Shown: one piece after another, positions 15,956-24,179 of the stretch | How the letters are laid out: every line of letters begins with the position of its first letter | Numbering within the stretch: the stretch's first letter is position 1 | From: Deltaproteobacteria bacterium | Lineage (GTDB): Bacteria > Myxococcota > Polyangia > Haliangiales > Haliangiaceae | Length of the DNA stretch: 26,717 nt | Direction of reading: 5' to 3' | Assembly: GCA_018262455.1 (NCBI GenBank) | Contig: JAGSPR010000091.1 | Coordinates: 1-26,717 of the forward strand | Translations under genes and position numbers: made by a program | The notes under the pieces: model-generated | Databases searched by the model: none | What the model saw: only the letters and a program-made list of their open reading frames with translations | Told to the model about the DNA's origin: nothing

Positions 15956-16067
15956 CACGAGCAGTCGTGCAAGGAGGGAACCGCGGCCAAGTGGTCGGGA
16001 TCGCTCGGCGAGCGCTGTCAGCTGCCGTTCACGATGTCACAGGTTGTCAACTTGCGTGGAAGGCCCG

Positions 16068-17045
16068 TCACGGCTGGTCGTCGCCGAGGGGATCAATGCC
16101 GAACCGCAGACAAGCCTGGGACAGGAGGTTCCGCTTACCGGCAGGCAGCCGCCGGTAGTAGTCGCGCGCCTTCGCCGCATTCTTGCCGTTGCAGGCCGCG
16201 AGGTACGCCTTCGACACCACGAGCTCATCGACCCGGCAGCGCAGCGCGCCCTCGTACGATCGGAGCGCGGCCGCATGCGCACCGTTCTGTACGGCCTCGT
16301 CGCCCTGGTTCACCAGGCCGGCTCGATCGCACGCCGGCGGTGCCCGGTGCGGCGGCGTGCTCACCGGATCGATCCCGAGACGCAGGCACACCTGCGAAAG
16401 CGCGGCCTGGCGATCCTTGGCCAGCTGCGCGTAGTACTTCCGGGCCTTCGCCGCGTTCATCGACGCGCAGGACGCCATGAACACTCGCTGGACGAGCTTG
16501 TCGTCCGGCTTGCACGCGAGCGCGGCCTCGAACGCGACGAGCGCGGCGGCCTGGTTGCCCTGCCAGTACTGGTCGTCGCCGCGGGCGCGGAGCGCCTCGG
16601 AGTCGCAGCCCTTGGGGAGCGCGTCCGCGGTCGGAGGTGGCACCGGGATCGGACCGCCAGGACGAGGCACCGCGACATCGGCGGGCCTGGCCGCGTCGAG
16701 CGCCGCGAGCTTGTGATCGAGCGCTGCGAGCTTGTCATCGAGCGCCGCGACCTGGCGCTGAGCTTGCGCGAGCTCTGCGCGCAGCCGCTTCGTCTCGTCG
16801 CGGTCACCGGCGCCGACCACGATCGCGATCGCTGCCACCACCGCCGCCACCATGACTGCCGCACCGGCGAGCCACCGGCGTCGCGGCCCGCGATCCACCA
16901 CGCCCCCGTCACCGTGATCGAGCGCGGCGGCGCCGACCGGCTCACGCATCCGCGCCATCACCGCATCCGCGAGGTCCGGCGGCGGCGGCGGTGGCTCCCA
17001 GGCGGCGAGGTCGATCCCACCGAGCGGATGGTCGTCATCGGTCAT
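16068..17045 (-). CDS. Presumed membrane anti-sigma partner with duplicated Cys-rich TPR-like module
   Basis: The 325-residue protein overlaps the sigma gene by four bases (ATGA), the usual sign of translational coupling. The N-terminal cytoplasmic part (1-55) is short and acidic, without the zinc-binding His/Cys motif of many anti-sigma factors. A single membrane helix (about 59-78) is followed by a coiled coil (about 83-118) and a Pro-rich spacer (121-143). The C-terminal half is two gapless 81-residue copies (147-227 and 239-319), about 46% identical by my count. Each keeps four cysteines at repeat positions 1, 32, 47 and 74 and the string NAAKAR. The repeats look TPR-like and would be periplasmic, so the cysteines may form disulfides. 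The anti-sigma role is inferred from position and topology. Confidence 0.8.
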   Translation of the reverse strand: MTDDDHPLGGIDLAAWEPPPPPPDLADAVMARMREPVGAAALDHGDGGVVDRGPRRRWLAGAAVMVAAVVAAIAIVVGAGDRDETKRLRAELAQAQRQVAALDDKLAALDHKLAALDAARPADVAVPRPGGPIPVPPPTADALPKGCDSEALRARGDDQYWQGNQAAALVAFEAALACKPDDKLVQRVFMASCASMNAAKARKYYAQLAKDRQAALSQVCLRLGIDPVSTPPHRAPPACDRAGLVNQGDEAVQNGAHAAALRSYEGALRCRVDELVVSKAYLAACNGKNAAKARDYYRRLPAGKRNLLSQACLRFGIDPLGDDQP

Positions 17046-17647
17046 GTGCGTTCTCCCAGCTCTCCCAGCTCGCCCAGCTCCGGCAAGGCCGTGATGAGGT
17101 GCGCTCGCAGCGCCGTCCTCGCACGTGCGAGGCGCGACTTGATCGTCCCGAGATCGACCTCGATCGCGCCGGCGAGCTCCGCGTAGTCGAGCCCGTGATA
17201 CTCGCGCAGCACGAACACCACGCGCTGCGCATCGGGCAACGCTGCGACGCCGGCCGCGATCGCGTTCCCCAGCCGCCGCCGCTCGGCATCACCGTCGGTC
17301 CGATCGTGGGCCTCGAGATCGATCTCGAGCGGCTGTGGCTCGGGCCGCCGCAGCTCGTTGAGCGCGAGCCGCGTCGCGATCGTCAGCATCCAGGTCGACA
17401 ACGAAGCCGCACCCTGCGGATCGAACGCAGGGAGCGCCCGCAGCACGCGTACGAACGTCTCTTGCACCAGGTCCTCGACCCGATGCCGGGCCCTGCCCAC
17501 GAGCAGCCGCCAGATCAGCGCGTGCACCGGCGGGCCGTGGCGCGCCACCAGCGCGCGCCACGCTCGCTCGTCCCCGCGCTGCGCGCGCCGGAGCGTCAGC
17601 TCGTCGAGCGGCGGCTCGGATGTCCTCGTGAGGGCCACGGCGGGCAT
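17042..17647 (-). CDS. ECF-family RNA polymerase sigma factor
   Basis: The 201-residue protein has the two ECF domains. Region 2 spans about 19-100 (AQRGDERAWRALVARHG, then DLVQETFVRVLRALPAF and STWMLTIATRLALNELRR). Region 4 spans about 135-190 (LPDAQRVVFVLREYHGLDYAELA and the helix-turn-helix VDLGTIKSRLARARTALR). ECF sigmas direct RNA polymerase to stress or envelope genes and are usually held by an anti-sigma factor, which overlaps its stop here. The C-terminal tail repeats GEL, encoded by a nine-base tandem repeat. No Shine-Dalgarno is seen at ATG 17647; GATACC ends eight bases upstream, and a GGAACC further up suggests self-regulation. Confidence 0.92.
   Translation of the reverse strand: MPAVALTRTSEPPLDELTLRRAQRGDERAWRALVARHGPPVHALIWRLLVGRARHRVEDLVQETFVRVLRALPAFDPQGAASLSTWMLTIATRLALNELRRPEPQPLEIDLEAHDRTDGDAERRRLGNAIAAGVAALPDAQRVVFVLREYHGLDYAELAGAIEVDLGTIKSRLARARTALRAHLITALPELGELGELGERT
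17052..17078 (-). repeat. Nine-base in-frame tandem repeat in the sigma factor tail
   Basis: Three copies of a nine-base unit (two identical, one with a single change) encode the ELGELGEL tail just before the stop codon that overlaps the anti-sigma start. Slippage would change the tail by three residues without a frameshift. Confidence 0.6.
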
Positions 17648-17655
17648 TGGGTACC

Positions 17656-17685
17656 GGTATCACCCGCGACCCCGCAGAAGGTTCC
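17656..17685 (-). promoter_or_regulatory. Candidate ECF-type promoter of the sigma/anti-sigma unit
   Basis: GGAACC (17685-17680) is typical of ECF -35 elements. GATACC (17661-17656) lies 18 bases further on and ends eight bases before ATG 17647. The pair could be an autoregulatory promoter giving a leaderless transcript. The -10 match is weak. Confidence 0.4.
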
Positions 17686-17729
17686 AGGACGCTCTACACT
17701 TTCACCACTCTCGACCGGACAATCCATGT

Positions 17730-17753
17730 AAGCCATTGAAACCCGGTTGGCTT
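17730..17753. terminator. Inverted repeat after threonine synthase, possible terminator
   Basis: AAGCCA (17730-17735) and TGGCTT (17748-17753) form a six-base stem with a 12-base loop, about 16 bases past the thrC stop. The surroundings are AT-rich relative to the window but no T-run follows. It could equally be part of the sigma gene's control region. Confidence 0.3.
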
Positions 17754-17768
17754 GTCTTGGGACGCTGG

Positions 17769-19118
17769 CTAGCCCGGGAGACGCGCCTCGAGCCCCCGGT
17801 GAAGCGCGTCGCGGATCGCGTCGTAGCGCTCCGGCAGCTCGACGGGCACGTTGCGATGGCGGGGTGCCGGGACCTCCGCGAGCCTGGCCTCGTGATAGCC
17901 GACCTTGAAGTCGGCGAACTTGAGCCCGCTCGCGGTCGAGATCACGACCACCTCGTCATCGCGCGTGACCTCGCCGCGGGCCGCCAGCCTGGCGAGGGCC
18001 GCGAGCGCCACGCCGGTGTGCGGGCAGGTGAACAGCCCATCGCGATCGGCGAGCGCCGAGGCATCCGCGAGCTCGGCCTCGCTCGCGATCTCCACCGTGC
18101 CCTCGAACGCCCGCAGCGCGCGCACGGCCTTCTTGAAGCTCACCGGGTTGCCGATCTGGATCGCCGAGGCGAGCGTGGTCTTCGCCTTCACCGGGACCAG
18201 ATCCGCCCAGCCCGCGCGGTAGCTCGCGTACAGCGGGCTCGCGTGCGCGGCCTGCGCGACGCAGATCCGCGGGCGCTTGTCGACGAGGCCGAGCGCGAGC
18301 AGCATCTCGAACCCGGCGCCGAGCGCCGAGACGTTGCCGAGGTTGCCGCCCGGGATGATGACCCAGTCCGGCACGCGCCAGCCACGCTGCTGCACCAGCT
18401 CGATCGCCACCGTCTTCTGGCCCTCGAGGCGGAGCGAGTTCATCGAGTTCGCGAGGTAGACGCCCTCGCGATCGGCGAGCTCCTGCACGAGCTTCATGCA
18501 GCCATCGAAGTCGGTGTCGATCGCGAGCACGAGCGCGCCGGCGGCGAGCGGCTGGACGAGCTGGGCCGTGGAGATCTTGCCGCGCGGCAGGATGACGACG
18601 GCGCGGATCCCCGCGGCTGCCGCATAGGCGGCCAGCGCGGCGGAGGTGTCGCCCGTCGAGGCGCACGCGATCGCCTGGATCGGACGGCCGCGCGCGATCA
18701 TCTGCTTGACCATCGACACCAGCACGGTCATCCCGAGATCCTTGAACGAGCCGCTGTGCGAGGTCCCGCACTGCTTGACGCGGACATCGCCGAGGCCGAG
18801 CGCGCTGGCAAACCGGGGCACGGCCGTCAGGTGCGTCTTGCCCTCGAGCATCGACACGATGTGCCGGGCCTCGAGCTGCGGCGCGATCCACTCGTGCTTG
18901 CCCCACACGCCCGACCCCAACGGATCGTCCGCCGAGGCGGTGCCCCAGCGGGCCGCGAACAGCGTCTTCCAGGCCTCGGCAGACCGCGTGCGCAGCGCGG
19001 CGTGGTCGTGCACCACCTCGAGCAGCTCGCTGCAGGTCGGACAGCGATAGATCACCTGCTCGAGCGGATAGCCGCCCTGGCAGCCAGCAATGCAGCGGAG
19101 CTCCGCCGAGAAGGCCAT
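17769..19118 (-). CDS. thrC: Threonine synthase
   Basis: This 449-residue PLP enzyme converts O-phosphohomoserine to threonine. The start at ATG 19118 puts a zinc-ribbon-like segment first (C9-x3-C13 with CPTC near 26-29), a feature of one threonine synthase group. The PLP lysine is in HSGSFKDLGM, and ACASTGDTSAA and the phosphate-binding GGNLGN follow; the C-terminal TASGLKF motif is also present. The open frame continues upstream to 20276, but that extension lies opposite the CapA gene and has no family similarity. TAGAGT ends five bases before the ATG. The gene is divergent from the CapA gene, with 102 bases between. It stands alone rather than with other threonine genes. Confidence 0.93.
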   Translation of the reverse strand: MAFSAELRCIAGCQGGYPLEQVIYRCPTCSELLEVVHDHAALRTRSAEAWKTLFAARWGTASADDPLGSGVWGKHEWIAPQLEARHIVSMLEGKTHLTAVPRFASALGLGDVRVKQCGTSHSGSFKDLGMTVLVSMVKQMIARGRPIQAIACASTGDTSAALAAYAAAAGIRAVVILPRGKISTAQLVQPLAAGALVLAIDTDFDGCMKLVQELADREGVYLANSMNSLRLEGQKTVAIELVQQRGWRVPDWVIIPGGNLGNVSALGAGFEMLLALGLVDKRPRICVAQAAHASPLYASYRAGWADLVPVKAKTTLASAIQIGNPVSFKKAVRALRAFEGTVEIASEAELADASALADRDGLFTCPHTGVALAALARLAARGEVTRDDEVVVISTASGLKFADFKVGYHEARLAEVPAPRHRNVPVELPERYDAIRDALHRGLEARLPG

Positions 19119-19220
19119 GGCCAACTCTAGCGTGCGAACCCCCACGCGCGTGCGGTGGTGGGCCGTTTCCCGCCGCAGGACGGGCGTGCGACCCGCGCCA
19201 AGATCGCGTAGCGTCGCGGG

Positions 19221-20411
19221 ATGCAGCGGCTCGTCATGCTTGCGGTCTCGGCATGCGCCGCGTGTTCCGCCCCCGACGAGGGCCACCTCGCCAGCGCGGC
19301 GCCGCGCCCATCCCCGCACCCGGCCTCGCCGGCCCCCGATGCCGCCGCGGTGCCGCCGGCGCCCCCCGATGCTGGCACGCCCGCCCTCGCCACGCGAGCC
19401 GCACGGATCGAGCTGACCTTCACCGGCGACATCAACTTCGGCGGCTACTTCGACGATCATTACGATCCGCAAGAGGTCGAGCGCTACGACCCGCTGGTCG
19501 AGGTCGACGCCCTGCTCCAGAGCGATCTGATCTTCTCGAACCTCGAGACCACGATCACGCGCAAGCTGCCCAACGGCGGCAAGAGCCACGACGGCAAGGG
19601 CAACAAGCGGTTCGTCACGATCCCCGAGCGGGTCGCGATCTTGCCCCGCCATCACATCACGACCGTCACGCTCGCCAACAATCACCAGTTCGATAACAGC
19701 ACGCAGGGTCTCGTCGAGACGCCCGCGATCCTGAGCGAGCTCGGCATCACCTCGATCGGCGCGGCGCGCGCCCAGGGCCCGCGGTTCCAGGTCGAGACGA
19801 TCGACGTCAAGGGCTGGCAGATCGGCTTCATCGTCGCCACCACCGAGCTGAACCTGCGGCCTCGCCGCGATGCCGCTCCGCTGATCGCGTTCACCGAGCC
19901 CAAGGCGCTGACCGCCGAGCTCGTCCCGCTCATCACCGAAGCGCGCAAGCACCACGACCTCGTCGTGGTCGCGCTGCACTGGGGCGTCCAGTACGAGGAC
20001 GCGCCGCAGCCGTGGCAGATCGCGGCGGCGCACGCCTTCATCGATGCCGGCGCCGATGCGGTGATCGGCCACCATCCCCACGTGCTCCAGGGGATCGAGC
20101 GCTACCACCAGGGGGTGATCGCGTACTCGCTCGGCAACTTCGTGTTCCCGAACGCGAAGGAGCCGATCCGGCAGACCGGCGTGCTGCGCCTCGGGTTCAC
20201 CAGGCAGGCGACCGCGGCGTGCCTCGACCTCGCCGCGTTCCACCCGGCGGTCCAGATCCGCTCGCCGCTGACGCACCCGATCCCGGCCCTCGCCAAGCTC
20301 CAGACCCTCGTCGAGCAGCGCCTGTTCCAGCTGTCCGCCGCGCGCCCACTCGCCACGCGGTGGCGGGTCGACAACCAGCGCTTCGTCACCGATCCGGGCT
20401 GCCCGCCCTGA
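19221..20411 (+). CDS. CapA-family lipoprotein (metallophosphatase-like fold)
   Basis: The 396-residue protein opens with a lipoprotein-type signal (V9-S10-A11-C12, or a second Cys at 15), then a Pro/Ala-rich linker to about 58. The CapA domain shows FTGDINFGG, SNLETTIT, TLANNHQFD, VVALHWGVQYE and IGHHPHVLQGIERY followed by YSLGNFVF, so the metal-site residues of the family are kept. CapA/PgsA proteins act at the cell surface in poly-gamma-glutamate production and related roles, but many homologues have unknown substrates. No capBC partners are nearby, so polyglutamate synthesis is not supported. TAGCGT ends six bases before the ATG; no Shine-Dalgarno. It converges with the next gene, 3 bases apart. 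Confidence 0.9.
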   Translation: MQRLVMLAVSACAACSAPDEGHLASAAPRPSPHPASPAPDAAAVPPAPPDAGTPALATRAARIELTFTGDINFGGYFDDHYDPQEVERYDPLVEVDALLQSDLIFSNLETTITRKLPNGGKSHDGKGNKRFVTIPERVAILPRHHITTVTLANNHQFDNSTQGLVETPAILSELGITSIGAARAQGPRFQVETIDVKGWQIGFIVATTELNLRPRRDAAPLIAFTEPKALTAELVPLITEARKHHDLVVVALHWGVQYEDAPQPWQIAAAHAFIDAGADAVIGHHPHVLQGIERYHQGVIAYSLGNFVFPNAKEPIRQTGVLRLGFTRQATAACLDLAAFHPAVQIRSPLTHPIPALAKLQTLVEQRLFQLSAARPLATRWRVDNQRFVTDPGCPP

Positions 20412-20414
20412 ACC

Positions 20415-21620
20415 CTACGGTTTTGGCTTCGCGCGGAGCACGACCTGGTTGTCCTTGATGACCACCGAGAAGTCGACACCCTTCGCTTTGTACTGATCCA
20501 TGATCTTCGGCGCCTGCGCGTTGATCGTCTTGAGCAGCTTGCCGAACGCGCCTGGCCCGGTGGGCTCGCCGACCATCTGCTTGGCCTTGACGTACTTCGC
20601 GTAGAGCACGTTGACGTCTGCGTCGGTCATCCCCGGCGGCGGCCGGATCGCCGCGGGCTGTGGCTGTGGCTTCGGGGCCGGCTTCGGGGCCGGCTTCGGG
20701 GCCGGTTTCGCGGTGACCTGTGGATTCGGTGGATCGATCACCGTGTCCGAGGCCGCCCGACGTGGCGGCGACTCGCGTGGAAACGGCCCGGACAGCGTCT
20801 CGATCGGCACCGCCGGGATGAGCTTCGACATCCCTGCCGTGACCCGATTGGGTCGGGTTGCCTGGGAAGGGGCGGTCGATGGGCTCGACGGTCGCCGACC
20901 AGCTCCGAGGCTCGCTGCACGGACCGGCGATGGGGCGGGCGGAGCTGGCGGCGCCACCACCGGTGCGGGCTTCACGGGTTCGTCGCTCTCGCTGGTCACC
21001 GCGGCGAAGAACGCATCGACATCGAGATCGGCGTCGGACTCGGCGATGCGGTGAGGCCCGCGCGGCACGTGCACCTTGCTGAGGCTGGTCGGGTCGCTGG
21101 GGAACGTGGCGGCCCCCTCGGACTCGGACTCGGGCTCGGGCGCGACGGTGCGGGCGTCCTCCTGGTGGAGGCCAGGGCGGCGGGCCGCGATGGCGATGGC
21201 AGCCTCGCGATCGCGGCGGATCTGGTCTCGCATGCGCTTCGGCATCGCTGCGAGGATCTCCGGCGGGATGTCGGCGCCGCTCTGGGCGGCCTGCCGGCCG
21301 ATCTTGGACAGGCTGCGGGAGTAGGTCCCGTTCTCGATCTGGCGGAGCGTGCGGCGCCAGTACGAGTTGTACGAGCCAAACTTCTGCTGGACGGTCGCGA
21401 ACCGGTAGCGCAGCGCCGTGTTGCGGATCTGCATCTGCGACAGCTCTCGGAGCTTGCGCTCGATGTCGGTGTGCAGATGCGTCGGTGGCTGCTTCTGGAT
21501 CCCGAGAAAGTACTGCTCGTAGAGCACCTTCACCCGATCGAGGAGCGTTTCGAGTGCATCGAGCGCCTCCTCGATGACCTCACCCTTCTCGGGCTCTTGC
21601 TGGAGCGACTTCGAAGCCAC
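20415..21620 (-). CDS. MXAN_5187-like protein of unknown function
   Basis: This 401-residue protein starts at GTG 21620. The N-terminal third (about 10-150) is helical and basic (EEALDALETLLDRVKVLYEQYFLG, then RNTALRYRFATVQQKFGSYNSYWRR in two helices). A long disordered Pro/Ser-rich middle (about 160-320) includes a KPAPKPAP repeat. The C-terminal domain (about 325-401; DADVNVLYAKYVKAK, VDFSVVIKDNQVVLRAKPKP) recalls the MXAN_5187 C-terminal family of myxobacteria; this is from memory. It has no signal peptide. TATCCT ends eight bases before the GTG, so it is a leaderless candidate. It shares a short divergent control region with rseP. Confidence 0.75.
   Translation of the reverse strand: MASKSLQQEPEKGEVIEEALDALETLLDRVKVLYEQYFLGIQKQPPTHLHTDIERKLRELSQMQIRNTALRYRFATVQQKFGSYNSYWRRTLRQIENGTYSRSLSKIGRQAAQSGADIPPEILAAMPKRMRDQIRRDREAAIAIAARRPGLHQEDARTVAPEPESESEGAATFPSDPTSLSKVHVPRGPHRIAESDADLDVDAFFAAVTSESDEPVKPAPVVAPPAPPAPSPVRAASLGAGRRPSSPSTAPSQATRPNRVTAGMSKLIPAVPIETLSGPFPRESPPRRAASDTVIDPPNPQVTAKPAPKPAPKPAPKPQPQPAAIRPPPGMTDADVNVLYAKYVKAKQMVGEPTGPGAFGKLLKTINAQAPKIMDQYKAKGVDFSVVIKDNQVVLRAKPKP
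20668..20703 (-). repeat. 12-base tandem repeat encoding KPAP repeats
   Basis: Three exact copies of a 12-base unit, with degenerate flanking copies, lie in frame and encode the KPAPKPAPKPAP segment of the MXAN_5187-like protein. Copy number could vary without breaking the frame. It is a flexible linker between the helical and C-terminal domains. Confidence 0.7.
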
Positions 21621-21631
21621 GTACCGGCAGG

Positions 21632-21648
21632 ATAGCAGTTTCTGCTAT
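21632..21648. promoter_or_regulatory. Inverted repeat in the divergent rseP control region, candidate operator
   Basis: ATAGCAG (21632-21638) and CTGCTAT (21642-21648) form a perfect seven-base inverted repeat with a TTT spacer. Its outer ends overlap -10-like hexamers in both directions: TATCCT on the minus strand (21634-21629) and TATAGG on the plus strand (21646-21651). A protein bound here could block both promoters. The regulator is unknown. Confidence 0.45.
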
Positions 21649-21665
21649 AGGGTCGGCGGCGGTTC

Positions 21666-23315
21666 GTGTCGGCCCTGTACTTCCTCCTGCTCGTCGGCGT
21701 CCTCGTGCTGATCCACGAGTTCGGCCACTTTGTGGCCGCCAAGCTGCTCGACGTCAAGGTGCTGCGGTTCTCGCTCGGCTTCGGCCGGCCGCTGGTCCGG
21801 GTCAAGCTGCGCGAGACCGAGTACCAGATCGCGGCGTTTCCGATCGGCGGCTACGTCCGCATCCTCGGGATCGAGGGCCAGGCCGACGAGCACGGCAACA
21901 CCGCAGACGCCGGGCGAAGCTTCGCGTCGCGCCCGCTGTGGCAGCGCCTCGTGATCGTGTTCGCCGGCCCCGCCGCGAACCTGCTGCTCCCGGTGGTCAT
22001 CTACTTCGTGTTCTTCGCCGGGCACACCGTCCTGCCCGCGGCCGTGATCGGCGACGTGCTCGACGGTGGGGCCGCGTCACGGGCAGGCCTCGAGCCCGGC
22101 GATCACGTGCTCGATATCGATGGCAAGACGGTGCGCTACTGGGAGGAGATCGAGAGCGCGGTGCGGTCGTCGCCGGGCAAGGAGCTGCACCTCCGGATCT
22201 CGCGCAACGGCAAGATCTTCGAGCGCTACCTGACTCCGATCGAGGAGACCGTCCGGAGCCGCGACGGCGAGGTCGTGATGCAGGGCCGCGTCGGGATCAC
22301 GCACTCCCCGTTCGTCCCGCTCGTCGGCATCATCGACGGCCAGTCGCCGGCCGCGCGGTCCGGCCTGCGGACCGGCGACCTCATCATCAGCGTCAACGGG
22401 CAGCCGGTTCGCAACTGGACCGACGTCCAGCGAAGCCTTGGCAAGCCGGCGCGGCGCACGAGCATCGCGTACTTTCGCGGCACCGAGATCCCGGGAGCAC
22501 CCCAGATCCAGCTGCTCGCGCCGGGGTTCGCGGACCTCGTGCCCGAAACGCAGGTCGATGAGAAGCTCAACCGCGAGACCTACACCGGCCTCGAGCACGC
22601 CGAGATGTTTGTCGCGCATGTCGACGCCGGCTCCCCCGCCGACACCGCGAAGATCCAGCCGGGCGATCTCATCGTCTCGCTCGACGACAAGCCGATCGCG
22701 CACTGGCTCGATCTCGATCAGCGCCTGCAGGCAGAGCCGAACAGGACCTTCAAGGTGACCTGGAAGCGCGCGGTCGCCGGCAAGACCGAGGAGATGTCGG
22801 CGGAGCTGACCCAGGTCTGGCGCAAGCAGCTCGACGACTACGGTCACACGGTGTCGCGCCTCGTGTTCGGGGCGCGCAACGACGTCGACCGCGGGCGCGG
22901 GGCGACCGTGCCGATCGACGGCCGCTTCGGCTACGCGCTCTCCAAGGCATTCCAGCGGACCGGCGACACGATCTCGGTCTCGACCAAGGGCTTCCTCCAG
23001 ATCCTCGGAGGCGACACCCCGGGCGAGGCGCTCGGTGGCCCGCTGATGATGTACCGGGTCGCCTCGGTCTCCGGCAACCAGGGATGGGACAGCTTCCTGC
23101 TGATGATCGCGCTCGTCAGCGTCAACCTCGGCCTGCTGAACCTGCTGCCGATCCCGATGCTCGATGGCGGTCAGATCCTGGTGTTCGCGGTCGAGGGCGC
23201 GCGGCGACGACCGCTGTCCGCCAAGGCGCGCGACCGGGTCCAGCTCGCCGGGTTCATCGTGATCGTGCTGATCATGATCCTCGCGAGCGGCAACGACGTC
23301 TTGCGGTCGAAATGA
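21666..23315 (+). CDS. rseP: RIP (site-2 type) intramembrane zinc metalloprotease
   Basis: The 549-residue protein has the site-2 protease motif H17-E18-F19-G20-H21 in its first membrane helix and the [11 protein letters not shown] motif near 490-500 in a late helix. Between them are three PDZ-like segments (about 120-165, 220-265 and 310-360), each with a carboxylate-loop-like start and a GDLI- or GDHV-type core. E. coli RseP is about 450 residues with two PDZ domains. These proteases cut transmembrane segments of anti-sigma factors or signal-peptide remnants. The start is GTG 21666 with no Shine-Dalgarno; TATAGG lies 14 bases upstream. Its last four bases overlap tsaB. An anti-sigma candidate lies about 4 kb away. 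Confidence 0.93.
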   Translation: MSALYFLLLVGVLVLIHEFGHFVAAKLLDVKVLRFSLGFGRPLVRVKLRETEYQIAAFPIGGYVRILGIEGQADEHGNTADAGRSFASRPLWQRLVIVFAGPAANLLLPVVIYFVFFAGHTVLPAAVIGDVLDGGAASRAGLEPGDHVLDIDGKTVRYWEEIESAVRSSPGKELHLRISRNGKIFERYLTPIEETVRSRDGEVVMQGRVGITHSPFVPLVGIIDGQSPAARSGLRTGDLIISVNGQPVRNWTDVQRSLGKPARRTSIAYFRGTEIPGAPQIQLLAPGFADLVPETQVDEKLNRETYTGLEHAEMFVAHVDAGSPADTAKIQPGDLIVSLDDKPIAHWLDLDQRLQAEPNRTFKVTWKRAVAGKTEEMSAELTQVWRKQLDDYGHTVSRLVFGARNDVDRGRGATVPIDGRFGYALSKAFQRTGDTISVSTKGFLQILGGDTPGEALGGPLMMYRVASVSGNQGWDSFLLMIALVSVNLGLLNLLPIPMLDGGQILVFAVEGARRRPLSAKARDRVQLAGFIVIVLIMILASGNDVLRSK

Positions 23316-24028
23316 AGGTACTCGGCCTCGACACGGCGACGCTGACCGCGGGCATCGCGGTGATCGACGACGGTCGCGTGCTCGCCGAGGCGCGCCACGA
23401 CTCGAGCAACCGGAGCTCGGATCTGCTCGTCGCCGTCGACGACGTCTGCCGACGGGCGGGGGTCGCACCGACGGCACTCGATGCCATCGCGATCGGCGCC
23501 GGGCCCGGCTCGTTCACCGGGCTGCGCATCGGCATGGCGACCGCCAAGGGCATCGCGTTCGCCGCGCACCGCCCGCTGTGGGCGGTGTCCTCGCTCGCTG
23601 CCCTCGCACACGATGCCATCACCGTGCTCGCGGACCAGCCGCGGCTGCCGTCCGACGATGGCGTGATCGTCGCGGTCCTCGATGCGCGTCGCGGCGAGGT
23701 CTATGCCGGCTGCTACCGCGCCGGAGCTCCGCTCGACGACGAGCGCGTGCTCGCGCCCGGTGAGCTCGCTGCCTGGGTGCGCACGCTCGCGGGGGAGCGG
23801 CCGACCTGGTTCGCCGGGGACGCCCTGGCCGCACATCCCGAGGTCCTCGCCCCGCTCGCCGAGCAGTGGCTCGCGATCTCGACGCCCTCCGGTACCGGAG
23901 TCGCGCAGCTCGCGCTCGCCGGCAAGCGCGTCGATGTCCTCACGGCGGGCGTCCCGACGTACATCCGCCCGTCCGAGGCCGAGACCAAGTACCCCGATGG
24001 CGTCCCCGGCGCGCTCCGCCGGCGCTGA
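23312..24028 (+). CDS. tsaB: tRNA t6A biosynthesis protein TsaB
   Basis: The 238-residue protein has the actin-like ATPase fold of Tsa[14 protein letters not shown] at the N-terminus, [19 protein letters not shown] as the family signature, and [13 protein letters not shown] at the C-terminus. TsaB is the scaffold partner of TsaD in making N6-threonylcarbamoyladenosine at position 37 of ANN-decoding tRNAs. ATG 23312 overlaps the rseP stop (ATGA), so translation is coupled. The earlier part of the open frame overlaps rseP and is not translated by any sign. No tsaD or tsaE is in the window. Confidence 0.93.
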   Translation: MKVLGLDTATLTAGIAVIDDGRVLAEARHDSSNRSSDLLVAVDDVCRRAGVAPTALDAIAIGAGPGSFTGLRIGMATAKGIAFAAHRPLWAVSSLAALAHDAITVLADQPRLPSDDGVIVAVLDARRGEVYAGCYRAGAPLDDERVLAPGELAAWVRTLAGERPTWFAGDALAAHPEVLAPLAEQWLAISTPSGTGVAQLALAGKRVDVLTAGVPTYIRPSEAETKYPDGVPGALRRR

Positions 24029-24179
24029 CCGCGCTGGCACGGCAGGAGCTGGCTACTGCACTCGCCAGCACCGTCGATCCCGAGTTCGCCAGCAGCCCAC
24101 CCGGCCCCTCGCCGATCCCCATCATGTCGGTGGCTTGGGCGCGAACCCCGCTGGTACGGTTTCTGCTCCGATTGGCCAG
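24029..24179. other. Gap upstream of the oxidase lipoprotein gene
   Basis: 151 bases without a gene. A TACGGT hexamer at 24155-24160 is the best -10 candidate, 19 bases before the start, but no well-spaced -35 is visible. No hairpin with a T-run marks the end of tsaB. Confidence 0.35.

Noticed and set aside
16045..16050. TTGACA on the minus strand upstream of the POTRA gene
   Set aside because: A perfect -35 hexamer, but no -10-like sequence occurs 15-19 bases further on. Nearby TGTCA direct copies are too irregular to call an operator.
17358..19130. 590-codon plus-strand open frame opposite thrC and the sigma factor
   Set aside because: Both minus-strand genes show strong motifs; this frame has none.
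19119..20276. Upstream extension of the thrC reading frame
   Set aside because: It is antisense to the CapA gene and the threonine synthase zinc-ribbon segment begins right after ATG 19118.
19221..20411. Assignment as a poly-gamma-glutamate synthesis gene
   Set aside because: The CapA domain is clear, but no capB or capC partner is nearby and many homologues have other roles.
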